This document shows, piece by piece, positions 31,270 to 41,902 of a stretch of 64,000 bases of DNA. The notes beneath the pieces are model-generated. The model worked only from the letters and a program-made list of their open reading frames with translations, ran no database searches and was not told the DNA's origin. Every line of letters starts with the position of its first letter. The stretch's first letter is position 1. The position numbers were made by a program, and so were the translations under genes. This stretch comes from Marinobacter sp. 1-4A. Its GTDB lineage: Bacteria > Pseudomonadota > Gammaproteobacteria > Pseudomonadales > Oleiphilaceae. The stretch lies in the NCBI RefSeq assembly GCF_016597725.1, contig NZ_VCGY01000005.1:186001-250000 (forward strand), in the 5' to 3' direction.

Positions 31270-32313
31270 TTATTCAGTGCTAAATGTGGTGTGAAGTCTG
31301 ACTTTTTTCAAGGCTGCATCAGCGATAAAACTATCTTCGCTGTCAAGCCAGTGTAAATCAGTCCACTTTCGGAGCCATGTAAGCTGCCGTTTGGCTAGCT
31401 GACGAGTGGCCGCAACTCCCTTGCTTACAAATGCATCATAATCATCTACACCCACCAGATAGTTCCAGGCTTGGCGATAACCGACACAACGCATGGACGG
31501 TAGGTCAGGGTGTAAGTCGCCCCTGGCCATCAGGGCCCGAACTTCGTCCAGAAACCCCGCTTCCAGCATGTTCAGAAAGCGCTGGTGTATCCTATCGTGA
31601 AGCACTCGCCTCTCCGGAGGCGCCATGGCAAGCTGTACAACAGTATACGGAAGCGATGAAGTTTCGTCTGCCTGCCATTGAGTATAGTAGGTGTAATCCT
31701 CAATACCCTGTTGACCCGCGCTTTGGTTCGACGGCTGGCTAGTTTCTGCCTCCCAGAACGCCGAAATGGGCCGACCCGTCAACCGGATAACTTCCAAAGC
31801 CCGCAGAAGGCGCTGGCGATTATTGGGGTGAATCAATTTTGCCGCCACTGGATCAGCGGCCTGCAGTTCATCGTGAAGAGCGGGCCAACCAAGCTGACTG
31901 GCTTCTGCCTCAAGCGCTGTTCGAAGCTCCGGGCTGGCCGATGGCAACCCGGACATTCCATGCAACAGGGCTTTGAAATACATCATAGTGCCACCCACGA
32001 GCAATGGAATACGCCCAGCACGGGTAATCCGATCCATTTCAAGCAACGCATCCCTACGAAAATCAGCGGCGGAATAAGTTTCGGCGGGATCGCAAATATC
32101 AATCAGCCGGTGCGGCGCGCGCGCCAACTCAGCGGCAGTGGGCTTGGCCGTGCCTATATCCATGCCGCGATAGATCATTGCCGAGTCGACACTGATAATC
32201 TCGCAGGGCAATTGCTCACACAGCGCCATGGCAAGATCGGTTTTTCCGGAAGCCGTGGGACCCATCAAGAAGATGGCAGGTGGTTTAGTGGCTTGAGGCG
32301 TTCTTGATGGCAT
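31270..32313 (-). CDS. miaA: tRNA dimethylallyltransferase
   Basis: Adds the isopentenyl group to A37 of tRNAs reading U-initial codons. 347 residues (E. coli 316). P-loop [10 protein letters not shown] near residue 17 and the [16 protein letters not shown] segment are typical, followed by WYKEL-region equivalents and [14 protein letters not shown]. The start at 32313 (MPSRTPQ) is chosen because longer in-frame versions run into mutL, which ends 26 bases upstream. Confidence 0.95.
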   Translation of the reverse strand: MPSRTPQATKPPAIFLMGPTASGKTDLAMALCEQLPCEIISVDSAMIYRGMDIGTAKPTAAELARAPHRLIDICDPAETYSAADFRRDALLEMDRITRAGRIPLLVGGTMMYFKALLHGMSGLPSASPELRTALEAEASQLGWPALHDELQAADPVAAKLIHPNNRQRLLRALEVIRLTGRPISAFWEAETSQPSNQSAGQQGIEDYTYYTQWQADETSSLPYTVVQLAMAPPERRVLHDRIHQRFLNMLEAGFLDEVRALMARGDLHPDLPSMRCVGYRQAWNYLVGVDDYDAFVSKGVAATRQLAKRQLTWLRKWTDLHWLDSEDSFIADAALKKVRLHTTFSTE

Positions 32314-32338
32314 TGTTGTTGACTCTCCCAAACGCAGT

Positions 32339-34255
32339 CTAGCGCCCCCGCAAAAAGAGCTTGTCCAACTCCGCCAATGTGACCAGCGTCCAAGTCGGGC
32401 GCCCATGATTACATTGACCGCTGCGCTCTGTCGCTTCCATGTCCCTGAGTAGTGAGTTCATCTCCGGGATGGTCAACTGGCGGTTTGCCCGCACTGAACC
32501 ATGGCACGCCATGGTGCCCAGCAGTTCGTGGGTAACTGCTTCAACCCGGTCACTCTGGCCATGTTCAATCAGGTCAGACAACACGTCCCGAACAAGCTGC
32601 TCGGTATCGGCTCCCCGCAACAACGCAGGCACCTGCCTGATTGCCAAAGTCTCAGGCCCGATGCGTTCAACTTGCAGCCCTAAATGCTGCAATTCTTCGC
32701 TATGGGTTTCAGCTAACGCCGCTTCTTTTTGGCTGACAGCAAGAGACAATGGCACCAGCAGCGGCTGGCTTTTGAGATCCTGCTCTGCCAGCGCGCGCTT
32801 CATTCGCTCGTAGGTGATGCGTTCATGGGCCGCATGCATATCGACCACAATCATTCCGGCACTGCTCTGGGCAAGAACGTAAATGCCATGCAACTGAGCA
32901 ATGGCATACCCCAAAGGTGGCTCTTCGCTACTGTCGGCCGCAGCAGACTGATCCGATGGCATTACTGCTGCACCACTAAACGATGCGGGCTCTTGCCGGG
33001 TGCTGACGCCACCACCACCGAGGGATTGATAAAACGCCATTTGATCACTGGCTCGCCACTCTTGTTGAGGTGCAGCTTGCCCTCTGAACCCCTCTGCAGG
33101 TGAAGGCGTTTGACCACCAAACCAAGGCGCCGTGGACTGCCCGCTCTGAGGGTAAGCTTGTGAAGGTGCTACCCCATCAGCCTGCGGCGATCCCTGCTCT
33201 GCCGTTTCGCGGCCAAAGGACTGGGCTACAGCGCCTCGGAAATGGTCATCGGGACGTACATCAGCCAACGCTTTGTGCAGCGTGCGAAAAATAAAATCGT
33301 GCACCAGACGGCCATCACGGAAACGCACTTCGTGCTTGGTTGGATGCACGTTCACATCAACCGTGGCAGGGTCAACTTCAAGATATAAAACGAACGCAGG
33401 ATGGCGATTGTTATACAACACATCGCGATAGGCCTGGCGCACAGCATGAGCAACCAAGCGGTCGCGGATAACGCGACCGTTTACAAAGAAATACTGAAGA
33501 TCAGCCTGACTACGGGAAAAAGTAGGCAAGGCGACCCACCCCCACAAGCGCAAACCTGTGGCTTCTGCGTCAATCACTACCGCGTTATCGATGAACTTCT
33601 GCCCACACAAGGCGCCAATGCGGCGCTCCTTATCGAGCATGGACTCAGCTGACCGTAAATTTTGAACAACTTTCTGGTTATGACGCAAGGTAAAACCCGC
33701 ATCAAAACGACTGAGCGCCTGCCGTCGCACGCATTCTTCCACATGGTTGAATTCGGTTTTCTCTGTGCGCAGAAACTTGCGCCGGGCAGGAGTGTTAAAA
33801 AACAGGTCTCGCACTTCCACCGTAGTGCCCACGGGGTGTGCGGCAGGTGATATTCGAGCATCCATGTCACGCCCTTCAACTTCCACGCGAGAGGCTGCTT
33901 CCTGCTGGTCGGTGCGGGAGGTTAGCGTTAAACGGGAAACCGAACTGATACTGGCTAGAGCTTCGCCTCTGAATCCGAGCGAAGCCACAGCCTCCAAATC
34001 GTCGAGGCTAGCGATTTTACTTGTAGCATGGCGGCTGAGCGCCAGCGGCAAGTCGCTTTCGGCAATACCACTGCCGTCATCACGCACACGGATGAGTTTT
34101 ACACCGCCCTGTTCCACCTCGATCTCAACGCGATCAGCGCCTGCATCGAGTGCGTTTTCAACGAGTTCTTTGACAACAGATGCAGGGCGCTCAACCACCT
34201 CACCGGCAGCAATCTGGTTTGCCAGCCGCGGCGAAAGTAATCGGATGGAGGGCAT
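32339..34255 (-). CDS. mutL: DNA mismatch repair protein MutL, nicking-endonuclease type
   Basis: 638-residue mismatch-repair coordinator. N-terminal GHKL ATPase motifs: [18 protein letters not shown] and [10 protein letters not shown] disordered Gln/Ser/Gly-rich linker (about 350-440) joins a C-terminal dimerisation domain containing [12 protein letters not shown], a variant of the metal-binding DQHAx2Ex4E of MutL endonucleases, plus ACHGSVRA and CNHGRPTW. This is the form expected where MutH is absent, unlike E. coli MutL. The Gln-to-Met change at the motif's second position is uncommon but leaves the metal ligands. Confidence 0.95.
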   Translation of the reverse strand: MPSIRLLSPRLANQIAAGEVVERPASVVKELVENALDAGADRVEIEVEQGGVKLIRVRDDGSGIAESDLPLALSRHATSKIASLDDLEAVASLGFRGEALASISSVSRLTLTSRTDQQEAASRVEVEGRDMDARISPAAHPVGTTVEVRDLFFNTPARRKFLRTEKTEFNHVEECVRRQALSRFDAGFTLRHNQKVVQNLRSAESMLDKERRIGALCGQKFIDNAVVIDAEATGLRLWGWVALPTFSRSQADLQYFFVNGRVIRDRLVAHAVRQAYRDVLYNNRHPAFVLYLEVDPATVDVNVHPTKHEVRFRDGRLVHDFIFRTLHKALADVRPDDHFRGAVAQSFGRETAEQGSPQADGVAPSQAYPQSGQSTAPWFGGQTPSPAEGFRGQAAPQQEWRASDQMAFYQSLGGGGVSTRQEPASFSGAAVMPSDQSAAADSSEEPPLGYAIAQLHGIYVLAQSSAGMIVVDMHAAHERITYERMKRALAEQDLKSQPLLVPLSLAVSQKEAALAETHSEELQHLGLQVERIGPETLAIRQVPALLRGADTEQLVRDVLSDLIEHGQSDRVEAVTHELLGTMACHGSVRANRQLTIPEMNSLLRDMEATERSGQCNHGRPTWTLVTLAELDKLFLRGR

Positions 34256-34275
34256 GTTTCGGGACTACCTCTTGT

Positions 34276-35637
34276 TCAGGATGCGGGAATGCGAATGGTT
34301 TGCCCTACCATAACACGGTCATCCCTTAGGCCGTTAAATTGCATCAGTTCGCTTACGGTTGTTTGGTTTTCACGCGCCACTTCAGAGAGAGTATCGCCAC
34401 TTTGAACCCGATACCGGCTAATACGGCCGCCACCTTGACGGTTCTGCTTCTGCCACGCCAGCAAGGTGCCGGGCGGGGGTGTCTTCTGAAAGTAGTCATC
34501 GATACCTTGCATGATGGCGCCAGCGAGCTTGCGTCGATACCAGTCGGTAGACAAATTTTTCTCTTCCTGCGGGTTGGATATAAAGCCTGCTTCCACAAGA
34601 ATAGAAGGAATATCCGGCGACTTGAGAACGGCAAAGGCCGCCTGCTCCACGCCTGGTTTGTGCAAATGCGCTACGCCGTTGAGCTTACCAAGAATTGAAC
34701 TACCCACACCCAAACTGGCATTGATACTGGCGGTCATGGAGAGGTCAAGCAGCACACCAGCGAGCATGTCGTCGCGGCCATCAAGAGACACTCCACCTGT
34801 ACCGCCGATCAAATCCGAGCGGTTTTCGCTTTGCGCCAACCAACGGGCGGTTTCACTGGTTGCACCACGCTGGGAGAGCGCAAATACCGAGGCGCCCTTG
34901 GGCTGCGGCGTGCGGAATGCGTCCGCATGCACAGACACAAACAGATCCGCACTGTATTTTCGGGCCAAAATGGTTCGGTTTCTCAGGCCGATATAATAAT
35001 CACCGGTGCGGGTAAGTTTAGCGGTATAACCCGGCCGCTTATCAATCATGTCTTTGAGGATGTGAGCCATTTTTAGCACTACATCTTTTTCACGGGTACC
35101 CCTTGGGCCAATAGCGCCGGGGTCTTCACCGCCGTGGCCGGCATCGATAACTACGATAACGTCGCGCTTGCCAGCTGAATTATGAGTCACCGTCGGCTTG
35201 TTCGCCTTTTCCAAACGACTGCCACTTTCATCAATTAGATCCAGAACCAGACGATGGCCATACTGCTGGTTGGGCTCTAACTGAAAACTTCTAGGTTTGA
35301 TATCGCTGGCTAAATCAAGAACCACCCTTAGATCGGTGCCGTTGCGTGGCGCACTGCGAATACGGCGAACCGGACTGCCAGCCAAATCAAGCTTGTCGAG
35401 GTCGGTTTTCAGGCGCGTGTTTTTGAGGTCAATCACCAAGCGCGAAGGATTGCTCAACGCAAACATATTGTGATCCACCTTGCCTGCGGTATCCAACACC
35501 AAACGGGTATGATCCGGGGCTGGCCAGATGCGAATACCCTCCACCTGAGTACCTGCTTGCGCCTGTAAGGATGCCGAAAGCAACCACGCGGACGCCAGAG
35601 CCACTATTATCGTCATCGTCAGCTTGTGTTTTTTCAT
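34276..35637 (-). CDS. amiB: N-acetylmuramoyl-L-alanine amidase with AMIN and LysM domains
   Basis: Periplasmic cell-separation amidase (453 aa). Signal peptide about 1-28 (ending LQAQA), AMIN septum-targeting domain about 32-130, Amidase_3 catalytic domain about 155-385, LysM about 405-450. Zinc and catalytic residues are seen in IDAGHGGEDPGA, SVHADAF and LVEAGFISNPQEE. It is named by analogy with the Pseudomonas gene in the same place between tsaE and mutL; AmiB and AmiC differ little at this level. Confidence 0.93.
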   Translation of the reverse strand: MKKHKLTMTIIVALASAWLLSASLQAQAGTQVEGIRIWPAPDHTRLVLDTAGKVDHNMFALSNPSRLVIDLKNTRLKTDLDKLDLAGSPVRRIRSAPRNGTDLRVVLDLASDIKPRSFQLEPNQQYGHRLVLDLIDESGSRLEKANKPTVTHNSAGKRDVIVVIDAGHGGEDPGAIGPRGTREKDVVLKMAHILKDMIDKRPGYTAKLTRTGDYYIGLRNRTILARKYSADLFVSVHADAFRTPQPKGASVFALSQRGATSETARWLAQSENRSDLIGGTGGVSLDGRDDMLAGVLLDLSMTASINASLGVGSSILGKLNGVAHLHKPGVEQAAFAVLKSPDIPSILVEAGFISNPQEEKNLSTDWYRRKLAGAIMQGIDDYFQKTPPPGTLLAWQKQNRQGGGRISRYRVQSGDTLSEVARENQTTVSELMQFNGLRDDRVMVGQTIRIPAS

Positions 35638-35668
35638 ACAGCTTGCCTGTTTGTGCGGTTTCGGCCAG

Positions 35669-36166
35669 TCAATGCTCCGGCCCGATCAATTCCAACTCGT
35701 TCAACAGTGACGCACCGAACTCCGATCGCGCCCGAATGACCGCCGACCGACCGTCGCCCTGATGCTCCAAATGTACTTCGAGATCCGGGCTTGGCAGCAA
35801 TCCCTCGCCGCGTTCCGGCCACTCGATAAGACAAATACTCTGGCCATTGAAATAGTCACGAATGCCCATGTACTCCAATTCTTCTGGGTCGCCCAACCGA
35901 TATAAATCAAAGTGATAGGCCGGCGGGACCAAGTCTTCGTAGGGCTCAACCAACGTATAGGTCGGGCTTTTTACAGCGCCCTCATGCCCAAGGGCCCGAA
36001 TAACCCCACGGCTGAGTGTGGTTTTCCCCATTCCGAGGTCGCCCTCGAGGAATATGGTCAGACCTTCACCCGATTCTTTTGCCAAACGGGCCAGTTCACT
36101 GCCCAGCTTTTCGGTCTCTTCTTCACCTTCCAGAAACAACCTGCGTTCGTTCCCGAAAATGCTCAT
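35669..36166 (-). CDS. tsaE: tRNA threonylcarbamoyladenosine biosynthesis ATPase TsaE
   Basis: ATPase of the TsaBDE complex that makes t6A37 in tRNA. 165 residues (E. coli 153). P-loop GDLGMGKTTLSRG at about 43-55, followed by SPTYTLVEPY and HFDLYRLGDPEELEYMG, all diagnostic. The start ATG overlaps the nnr stop (ATGA). Confidence 0.95.
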   Translation of the reverse strand: MSIFGNERRLFLEGEEETEKLGSELARLAKESGEGLTIFLEGDLGMGKTTLSRGVIRALGHEGAVKSPTYTLVEPYEDLVPPAYHFDLYRLGDPEELEYMGIRDYFNGQSICLIEWPERGEGLLPSPDLEVHLEHQGDGRSAVIRARSEFGASLLNELELIGPEH

Positions 36167-37743
36167 TCTTCCTCCTCGCGGCGGCCAGTGATTGACTCCG
36201 CCTCCCGGAAAACCTGTGGCAATGCATCAATCACGTCAGTGGCGATGAGCCCCATATAGCCTTTTTCAACGGATGCCCTGCTCGCAGCTTCAAGATGCAC
36301 AACCGCGCCCAGTGTGGCGGCCTGAGCGGGTGACTCAATGATTTGGGCATAGACTGCGCCAATGACTCCCGAGAGCACGTCCCCCATGCCTCCTGTTGCC
36401 ATACCCGGGTTGCTGCCCCCGGCAATATCCACAGCCGCCTCGCCAGCGGAGATAACCGTTCCTGCCCCCTTGAGCAAGACTGCGCCCCCGTATAAGGACT
36501 GCAGCTTATTCGCGGCGGCCAGACGATCCGCTTCAACTTCCGGCACAAGGCAATTTAGCAGTCTGGCGGCCTCGCCCGGGTGCGGTGTCAAAATTTGATT
36601 GTTGGCTGGTACAGCTACCCGGGATGAAAGCAGGTTTAAAGCATCTGCATCCAACACGCGAGGCTTGCCGCTCTCCACTACCTGTTGCAGCATCTGCTGC
36701 CCCCAGGCGCCCTGTCCCATACCGGGCCCACACACAACAACCGTTGCGGCATCCAGCAGCGAGGGCAGTTCCGAGCCGTGGGTCAACCCATGAACCATCA
36801 CCGAAGGGCAGCGTGCCAATGCGGCTGTTACATGCTCAGGGCGTGTTGCCAGCGACACCAACCCTGCACCGGAGCGCGCAGCTGCTTCTGCAGCGAGCAA
36901 GCCCGCACCACCAAAACCACGGTCTCCCGCAACCACCAAAACATGGCCAAAACGACCTTTATGGGCGTTTGCAGGGCGCCGGGGCAACCATCCTTGAACA
37001 GACTTCCAACTTTGGAGCATGGCTATCGGGCTTTCGCCGTTCTCGCCATTCTCAGCAATATCGCCAGTTTTTATGGCAGTGCTCAATGATTCAAACACTG
37101 TATCGCCACACGCCGCCGCGCCTTGCCCGGTATACAACCCAGCCTTGCGGCCAATAAACGTAACGGTCATGCTGGCCTGCACCACCTCGCCCTTGGCTGC
37201 GCCTGTCGTCGCGTTAAGCCCGGAGGGCACATCAACTGCCAACATAGGAAGCCCCGAGCGATTACAGCGTGCTATTACACTGGCAAACGGCTCTCTGGGG
37301 GCACCGGAAGCCCCTGTCCCCAGCATGGCATCTACAATTAGCCCGGCGTTTTCAATTAACGAATCCAGCTCGGCCTCACTGAACTCGGCCAGCTCCCGGA
37401 CCTTCACGCCATCAGCAGTCGCCTTCTGCCAAGCCTTGCGGGCATCTCCGTTCAATTTCTCTGTGGGGGCAACCGCGACACAATGCACAGTCAACCCGTG
37501 CCGAAGCGCATTGGCCGCTATCAGGTAGCCATCGCCACCGTTATTGCCTGCACCGCAAAGAACCAGCAAAGTTTCAGTGCCGGGCCAGCGCAATGCTAGC
37601 CTGCGAAACGCCGCACGGGCAGCAGACTGCATCAAATCAAACCCATCGACACCGAGCTGTTCGATAACATACTGATCGATACGGCGCACAGAATCGGCGG
37701 AAAACAGCGCATCTGGTAAACTGCCTCCAGCTTGCTGTGGCAT
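36163..37743 (-). CDS. nnr: Bifunctional NAD(P)H-hydrate epimerase/dehydratase
   Basis: Repairs hydrated NAD(P)H. 526 residues: epimerase (NnrE, YjeF_N) at about 1-220 with CGAGNNGGDGYLIA and VDAMLGTG, then ADP-dependent dehydratase (NnrD) at about 255-515 with VVAGDRGFGGAGLLAAEAAAR, TPHPGEAARLL and ATGGMGDVLSGVIGA. It is divergent from queG, across 168 bases. The start at 37743 is the only ATG close to the family start. Confidence 0.95.
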   Translation of the reverse strand: MPQQAGGSLPDALFSADSVRRIDQYVIEQLGVDGFDLMQSAARAAFRRLALRWPGTETLLVLCGAGNNGGDGYLIAANALRHGLTVHCVAVAPTEKLNGDARKAWQKATADGVKVRELAEFSEAELDSLIENAGLIVDAMLGTGASGAPREPFASVIARCNRSGLPMLAVDVPSGLNATTGAAKGEVVQASMTVTFIGRKAGLYTGQGAAACGDTVFESLSTAIKTGDIAENGENGESPIAMLQSWKSVQGWLPRRPANAHKGRFGHVLVVAGDRGFGGAGLLAAEAAARSGAGLVSLATRPEHVTAALARCPSVMVHGLTHGSELPSLLDAATVVVCGPGMGQGAWGQQMLQQVVESGKPRVLDADALNLLSSRVAVPANNQILTPHPGEAARLLNCLVPEVEADRLAAANKLQSLYGGAVLLKGAGTVISAGEAAVDIAGGSNPGMATGGMGDVLSGVIGAVYAQIIESPAQAATLGAVVHLEAASRASVEKGYMGLIATDVIDALPQVFREAESITGRREEEE

Positions 37744-37911
37744 GAGCCTTTGCTCCCGTTACAGAAACCGGTTTAAGAAAATTGGCCAGCTATCTGTAAA
37801 GCATAGCAAAACCATGGAAAAGGTCATAACTTAATCAAATTAAATATCTGTACCTCCAGTTCGGGCATGGCGGGTACACCAGTGGTACTTATGAGCACAC
37901 CTGAAACAGAC

Positions 37912-38970
37912 ATGTCTTTGCCACCAGAACTGGCTGATTTGCCTACACTTATCCGGCAGTGGGCCAGAGAACTCGGGTTTTCTGATGCAGGAATAACAAC
38001 GGCGGATACCGGCGAACATGCCCAACGACTTCAAGACTGGCTCGACCAAGGCTATCAGGGAGAGATGGCGTACATGGGTCACCACGGGGATAAGCGCTAC
38101 ACTCCTACGTCGCTGGTGCCTGGAACAACCAGAGTCATTTCTGTACGCATGGATTACATGCCCACACCAGACAGCCCTAAAGAAGCGCTTACTAACCGGG
38201 AAGGCGCTTATATCACTCGTTATGCTCTAGGCCGGGACTACCATAAGTTGATACGGAAGCGGCTGGCCACTCTGGCAAAAAGGATTGACGAGGCAGTCAG
38301 CGGATACGATCACCGAGCATTTGTGGACAGTGCCCCAGTTCTAGAGCGGGCGCTGGCGCAACGGGCGGGTTTGGGCTGGATTGGCAAGAACAACATGTTG
38401 ATTCATCCTAAGGCTGGATCGTTCTTTTTTCTTGGCGAAATATTCACTAGCGCACCTTTGCCCGTGGACCCCGCCTTCGAGAAGGATCATTGCGGGAGCT
38501 GTTCTGCCTGTCTGGATATGTGTCCTACGGACGCATTTGTTGGGCCACACAAATTGGATGCCCGACGTTGCATCAGTTATCTCACCATCGAGCTCAAAGG
38601 TAGTATTCCGGAGGAGTTGCGACCGCTGATGGGTAACCGGGTGTTTGGCTGTGATGACTGCCAACTTGTGTGCCCATGGCAGAAGTTCAAAAAGCCGACT
38701 CAGGAAGATGATTTTCAGCCACGGCATGGCCTCAATAATAGTTCGTTGGCGGAGCTGTTTTTATGGACGGAGGAGCAGTTTCTGAAGCGCACCGAGGGTT
38801 CGGCTATCCGCCGCACGGGATACGAAGGCTGGCTGCGTAATCTGGCGGTAGGGCTGGGCAACGCACCTTCAACGATTCCGGTGATTGAAGCCCTTAAGCA
38901 GCGCGCGGACTATCCTTCGGAGATGGTCCGCGAGCATGTTCAATGGGCGCTGGCCCGGCACGGTTTATAG
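37912..38970 (+). CDS. queG: Epoxyqueuosine reductase
   Basis: Cobalamin-dependent reductase for the last step of queuosine synthesis in tRNA. From MSLPPELADLPTL the protein is 352 residues, and the distance to WARELGF equals that in E. coli QueG; ATGs at 37867 and 37891 are also in frame and no start has a clear ribosome site. Two [4Fe-4S] clusters are encoded by CGSCSACLDMCPTDAF and CDDCQLVCPW. WIGKNNMLIH is also typical. Confidence 0.93.
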   Translation: MSLPPELADLPTLIRQWARELGFSDAGITTADTGEHAQRLQDWLDQGYQGEMAYMGHHGDKRYTPTSLVPGTTRVISVRMDYMPTPDSPKEALTNREGAYITRYALGRDYHKLIRKRLATLAKRIDEAVSGYDHRAFVDSAPVLERALAQRAGLGWIGKNNMLIHPKAGSFFFLGEIFTSAPLPVDPAFEKDHCGSCSACLDMCPTDAFVGPHKLDARRCISYLTIELKGSIPEELRPLMGNRVFGCDDCQLVCPWQKFKKPTQEDDFQPRHGLNNSSLAELFLWTEEQFLKRTEGSAIRRTGYEGWLRNLAVGLGNAPSTIPVIEALKQRADYPSEMVREHVQWALARHGL

Positions 38971-38978
38971 CTTGTAGG

Positions 38979-39521
38979 TTACAGCTTGAAGAAGTGCTCG
39001 CGGTAGTGGCGGAGTTCGTTGATGGAGTCGCGGATGTCGTCCAGTGCCAGATGGCTGCCCTGTTTTTTTACGCCTTCTAGTACATCCGGGCGCCACCGGC
39101 GTGCGAGTTCTTTTACGGTGGATACGTCTAGGTTACGGTAGTGGAAGAAGTCTTCCAGTTCGGGCATGTATTTTACGAGGAACCGGCGATCCTGACCTAT
39201 GCTGTTGCCGCACAGGGGGGATTGGCCTTTTTCCATGTATTCTTTGAGGAAGGCGATGGTTTGCTGCTCGGCTTCGGCTTCTGAGATTTTGCTTTCGCGG
39301 ACGCGTTTGGTTAGGCCGCTTTCGCCGTGGGTGCGGGTGCACCATTCGTCCATGGCTTCGAGCAGGCTGTCGGGTTGGTGAATGGCGAGAACCGGGCCTT
39401 CGGCTATGAGGTTTAGCTCGGAGTCGGTGATGATGGTGGCCATTTCTATGATGCGTTCTTTTTCTGGATCAAGGCCGGTCATTTCCAGATCGATCCACAC
39501 TAGGGGTTTCCCTGCTGACAT
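38979..39521 (-). CDS. orn: Oligoribonuclease
   Basis: DEDDh 3'-5' exonuclease degrading 2-5 nt RNAs and pGpG, the product of c-di-GMP breakdown. 180 residues (E. coli 181). Exo I is [16 protein letters not shown], exo [14 protein letters not shown], exo [17 protein letters not shown]. The start at [11 protein letters not shown] has GAGGAAAG 5 bases upstream. It converges with queG, with 8 bases between, and is divergent from rsgA. Confidence 0.96.
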   Translation of the reverse strand: MSAGKPLVWIDLEMTGLDPEKERIIEMATIITDSELNLIAEGPVLAIHQPDSLLEAMDEWCTRTHGESGLTKRVRESKISEAEAEQQTIAFLKEYMEKGQSPLCGNSIGQDRRFLVKYMPELEDFFHYRNLDVSTVKELARRWRPDVLEGVKKQGSHLALDDIRDSINELRHYREHFFKL

Positions 39522-39842
39522 TCTGCTTTCCTCACTAATCAAACATCGGTGGAGAGTGGAGTGGCCCCTTGCTTTCCGGGAACCGCTACGAGCTCTTCCC
39601 TGAGCGCTTGTCGTCGGCCATCCATGGCCGCCGGCATTCCCGGAAAGCAAGGGGCCACTCCACTTCAAACTTTGGTGATATATCCCATATGGTTCGGGCA
39701 GCTTTATCTGGATAAGACACTGCACTGCCCGGAGGTTCGGTGATATGTTTCTATTAATCGGCTCGGTTAAAGCCGCACAAAATTTATTCCCGTATGATGG
39801 CACAGCAACGTGACAACTTTCATCCGTGTTAACTGAGACCTT
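39522..39842. other. Intergenic region orn-rsgA, 321 bases
   Basis: Divergent region. The left third is hairpin copy C (39555-39664), upstream of orn. 39665-39842 must carry the rsgA promoter, but no -35/-10 pair stands out and no further gene or RNA is seen. Confidence 0.6.
39555..39664. repeat. Variable-arm hairpin element, copy C
   Basis: Perfect 28-bp arms (39555-39582 and 39637-39664) around a 54-nt core (39583-39636). The core keeps the layout of copies A and D (CGCT, TTCCCTGAGCGCTTG, then CGGCCATCCATGGCCG) but is the most diverged of the short cores. The arms share no sequence with the other copies. It lies 34 bases upstream of the orn start. Confidence 0.82.
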
Positions 39843-40901
39843 ATGGCAAAACGGCAACTGAACAAGCAACAGCAATTCCGGATCAAGAAGATTCAGGAGG
39901 AACGCGCGGCCCGTGCAGCTCGTAAAGAAAAGTCAGTTCAGGCGCAGGCCGATGCCGGAGAGCTTGGGCCTGAGCAGGAAGGGCTGATTATTGCCCACTA
40001 CGGGCAACAGCTGGATGTGGAAGCGCTGGAGGGTGACCGCAAGGGTGATGTTGTGCGGTGTTTTGTTCGGGCGAATATCGATAGTCTAGTGACGGGTGAT
40101 CGGGTTGTTTGGCGGCCGGGCAAGAATGAAACCGGTGTGATTGTCGCTCGGTGTGAACGCGATAATTTGCTGCAAAGGCCGGACAACTTTGGCGCTGTGA
40201 AGCCGGTGGCGGCGAATATTGATCACATTATTTTGGTGATCGCGCCGGAGCCTGAGCCCCATGATAATTTGATTGACCGGTATTTGGTGGCTTCCGAGAT
40301 TACAGATATTCCGGCTGTTATTTTGTTGAACAAGACGGACCTGATTACGGATCAAAATAGACCGCACATCGATGCCCTACTCGCGCGTTATGCAGCCTTA
40401 GGTTATGAGATTGTGCGCACGTCTGCGGTGCAATTCGATGGTAAGCCTTCGCCGGAGGTTGAGGCGTTGGTGAAGGGTAAAACCAGTGCTTTTGTGGGTC
40501 AGTCGGGGGTCGGTAAGTCGTCGATCATTCAAACGTTGATGCCGGGTGAGGCAATTCGTGTGGGTGCAGTTTCCGAGAGTACTGGCAAGGGTGTCCATAC
40601 CACTACCACTGCGAAGCTTTTTCACTTGCCGATGGGCGGTGATTTGATTGATTCGCCGGGTATTCGGGAGTTTGGTCTCTGGCACATGACACCACAGGAG
40701 ATTGAGTACGGGTTTCGTGAGATTCGTGAGGTGATCGGTTACTGCAAGTTTCGCAATTGCAGGCATATGGGCGACCCGGGTTGCGCCATTGACGCAGCAG
40801 CAGAAGCGGGCACGCTAAGCCCTGAGAGACGGCGTAGCTTTCATCGTATTCTTCAGGACATGGCCGAGCAGCAGTCGCGAGGCTTAAAAGTCGACGGATA
40901 G
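39843..40901 (+). CDS. rsgA: Small ribosomal subunit biogenesis GTPase RsgA
   Basis: Circularly permuted GTPase that acts late in 30S maturation. 352 residues (E. coli 350). A basic N-terminal arm (1-30) is followed by an OB domain. Permuted G motifs come in the order G4 (LLNKTDLI), G1 (GQSGVGKSS), G3 ([10 protein letters not shown]). The C-terminal zinc site is [14 protein letters not shown]. Confidence 0.96.
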   Translation: MAKRQLNKQQQFRIKKIQEERAARAARKEKSVQAQADAGELGPEQEGLIIAHYGQQLDVEALEGDRKGDVVRCFVRANIDSLVTGDRVVWRPGKNETGVIVARCERDNLLQRPDNFGAVKPVAANIDHIILVIAPEPEPHDNLIDRYLVASEITDIPAVILLNKTDLITDQNRPHIDALLARYAALGYEIVRTSAVQFDGKPSPEVEALVKGKTSAFVGQSGVGKSSIIQTLMPGEAIRVGAVSESTGKGVHTTTTAKLFHLPMGGDLIDSPGIREFGLWHMTPQEIEYGFREIREVIGYCKFRNCRHMGDPGCAIDAAAEAGTLSPERRRSFHRILQDMAEQQSRGLKVDG

Positions 40902-40917
40902 GTTATTGTCGGGCGGC

Positions 40918-41877
40918 CTACCAGTTTAGTTCGCCCGGCGCCGGTTCTTCTTTTTCTTTCAGCCAGTCGCCGCTTTCCAGATTTTCCATGGCTTTTTTCT
41001 GGTCTTCTTCCGACGGGGCCGTGAGGTCGATGAGAGGCGCGCCTTTGGCACTGGCACTGCTATGAATGCTGCTGATGGTCTTTTTGTTGAGCACGATGAT
41101 GGAGATTCGGCGGTTTACGGGTGCCGTTGGTTCGTCTTGATCAAACAAAACGGAATCGCTGAGCCCGACTACCCGGGCGATTTGTTGGGAACGCACACCA
41201 CCGGCAACCAACGCACGGCGGGCGGTGTTGGCTCGGTCTGCCGAGAGTTCCCAGTTGGTATAACCGGGTCGACCGCCGAAAGGGGTGGCGTCTGTATGGC
41301 CGGTGAGGCTGAGTTTGTTATCAACAGATCCCAGCGTTTTCGCCAGTTCGAAAAGAATCTCCTGTGAGTAATATTTCAATTCAGCCCGGCCGCTATCGAA
41401 CATAGGGCGGTTTGAGCGATCAACGATCTGAATTCTCAGCCCCTCATCGGTAATATCAATCAGCAGCTGATCTTTGAACTCTTGCAGCGTTTGGTTTTCT
41501 TCAATCCGCTGCTTTAGCTCTTGAAACAGCTCTTCCATCCGGCGTTGTTCGAGGGTGTCCGACAGGGTATCAACCACCTCATCCGCAATCACTATAGGGT
41601 TTGGGTCGGTATCCGTGCTGGCCTCGCTGACGACAGACGCACTGCCTTCAAGATCGACTGGGTTTGGCGAGCCGCCTTCAGTAAACCCCACAGGATCTTT
41701 AAAGTAGCCTTCTACGGCTTTTTTTTGTTCCGGAGATGCAGTTGCGGTTAACCAGAGCACCAAAAAAAACGCCATCATCGCCGTTGCAAAGTCAGCAAAC
41801 GCAACCTTCCACGAGCCACCGTGATGGCCCGCCGCAATGACTTTTTTGCGTTTTATGATTATCGGCTGCTGTTCCAC
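40918..41877 (-). CDS. motB: Flagellar motor stator protein MotB
   Basis: Peptidoglycan-anchored half of the proton-driven stator (319 aa). The transmembrane helix (about 25-45, FADFATAMMAFFLVLWL) carries D29, the proton-binding Asp. The OmpA-like domain has LSLTGHTDATPFGG and NWELSADRANTARRAL. The start is GTG at 41877, supported by GGAG 7 bases upstream and a typical MotB N-terminus; it is 25 bases after motA. Confidence 0.95.
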   Translation of the reverse strand: MEQQPIIIKRKKVIAAGHHGGSWKVAFADFATAMMAFFLVLWLTATASPEQKKAVEGYFKDPVGFTEGGSPNPVDLEGSASVVSEASTDTDPNPIVIADEVVDTLSDTLEQRRMEELFQELKQRIEENQTLQEFKDQLLIDITDEGLRIQIVDRSNRPMFDSGRAELKYYSQEILFELAKTLGSVDNKLSLTGHTDATPFGGRPGYTNWELSADRANTARRALVAGGVRSQQIARVVGLSDSVLFDQDEPTAPVNRRISIIVLNKKTISSIHSSASAKGAPLIDLTAPSEEDQKKAMENLESGDWLKEKEEPAPGELNW

Positions 41878-41902
41878 AAGACTGCTCCGGATTCAGGCTG
41901 GG

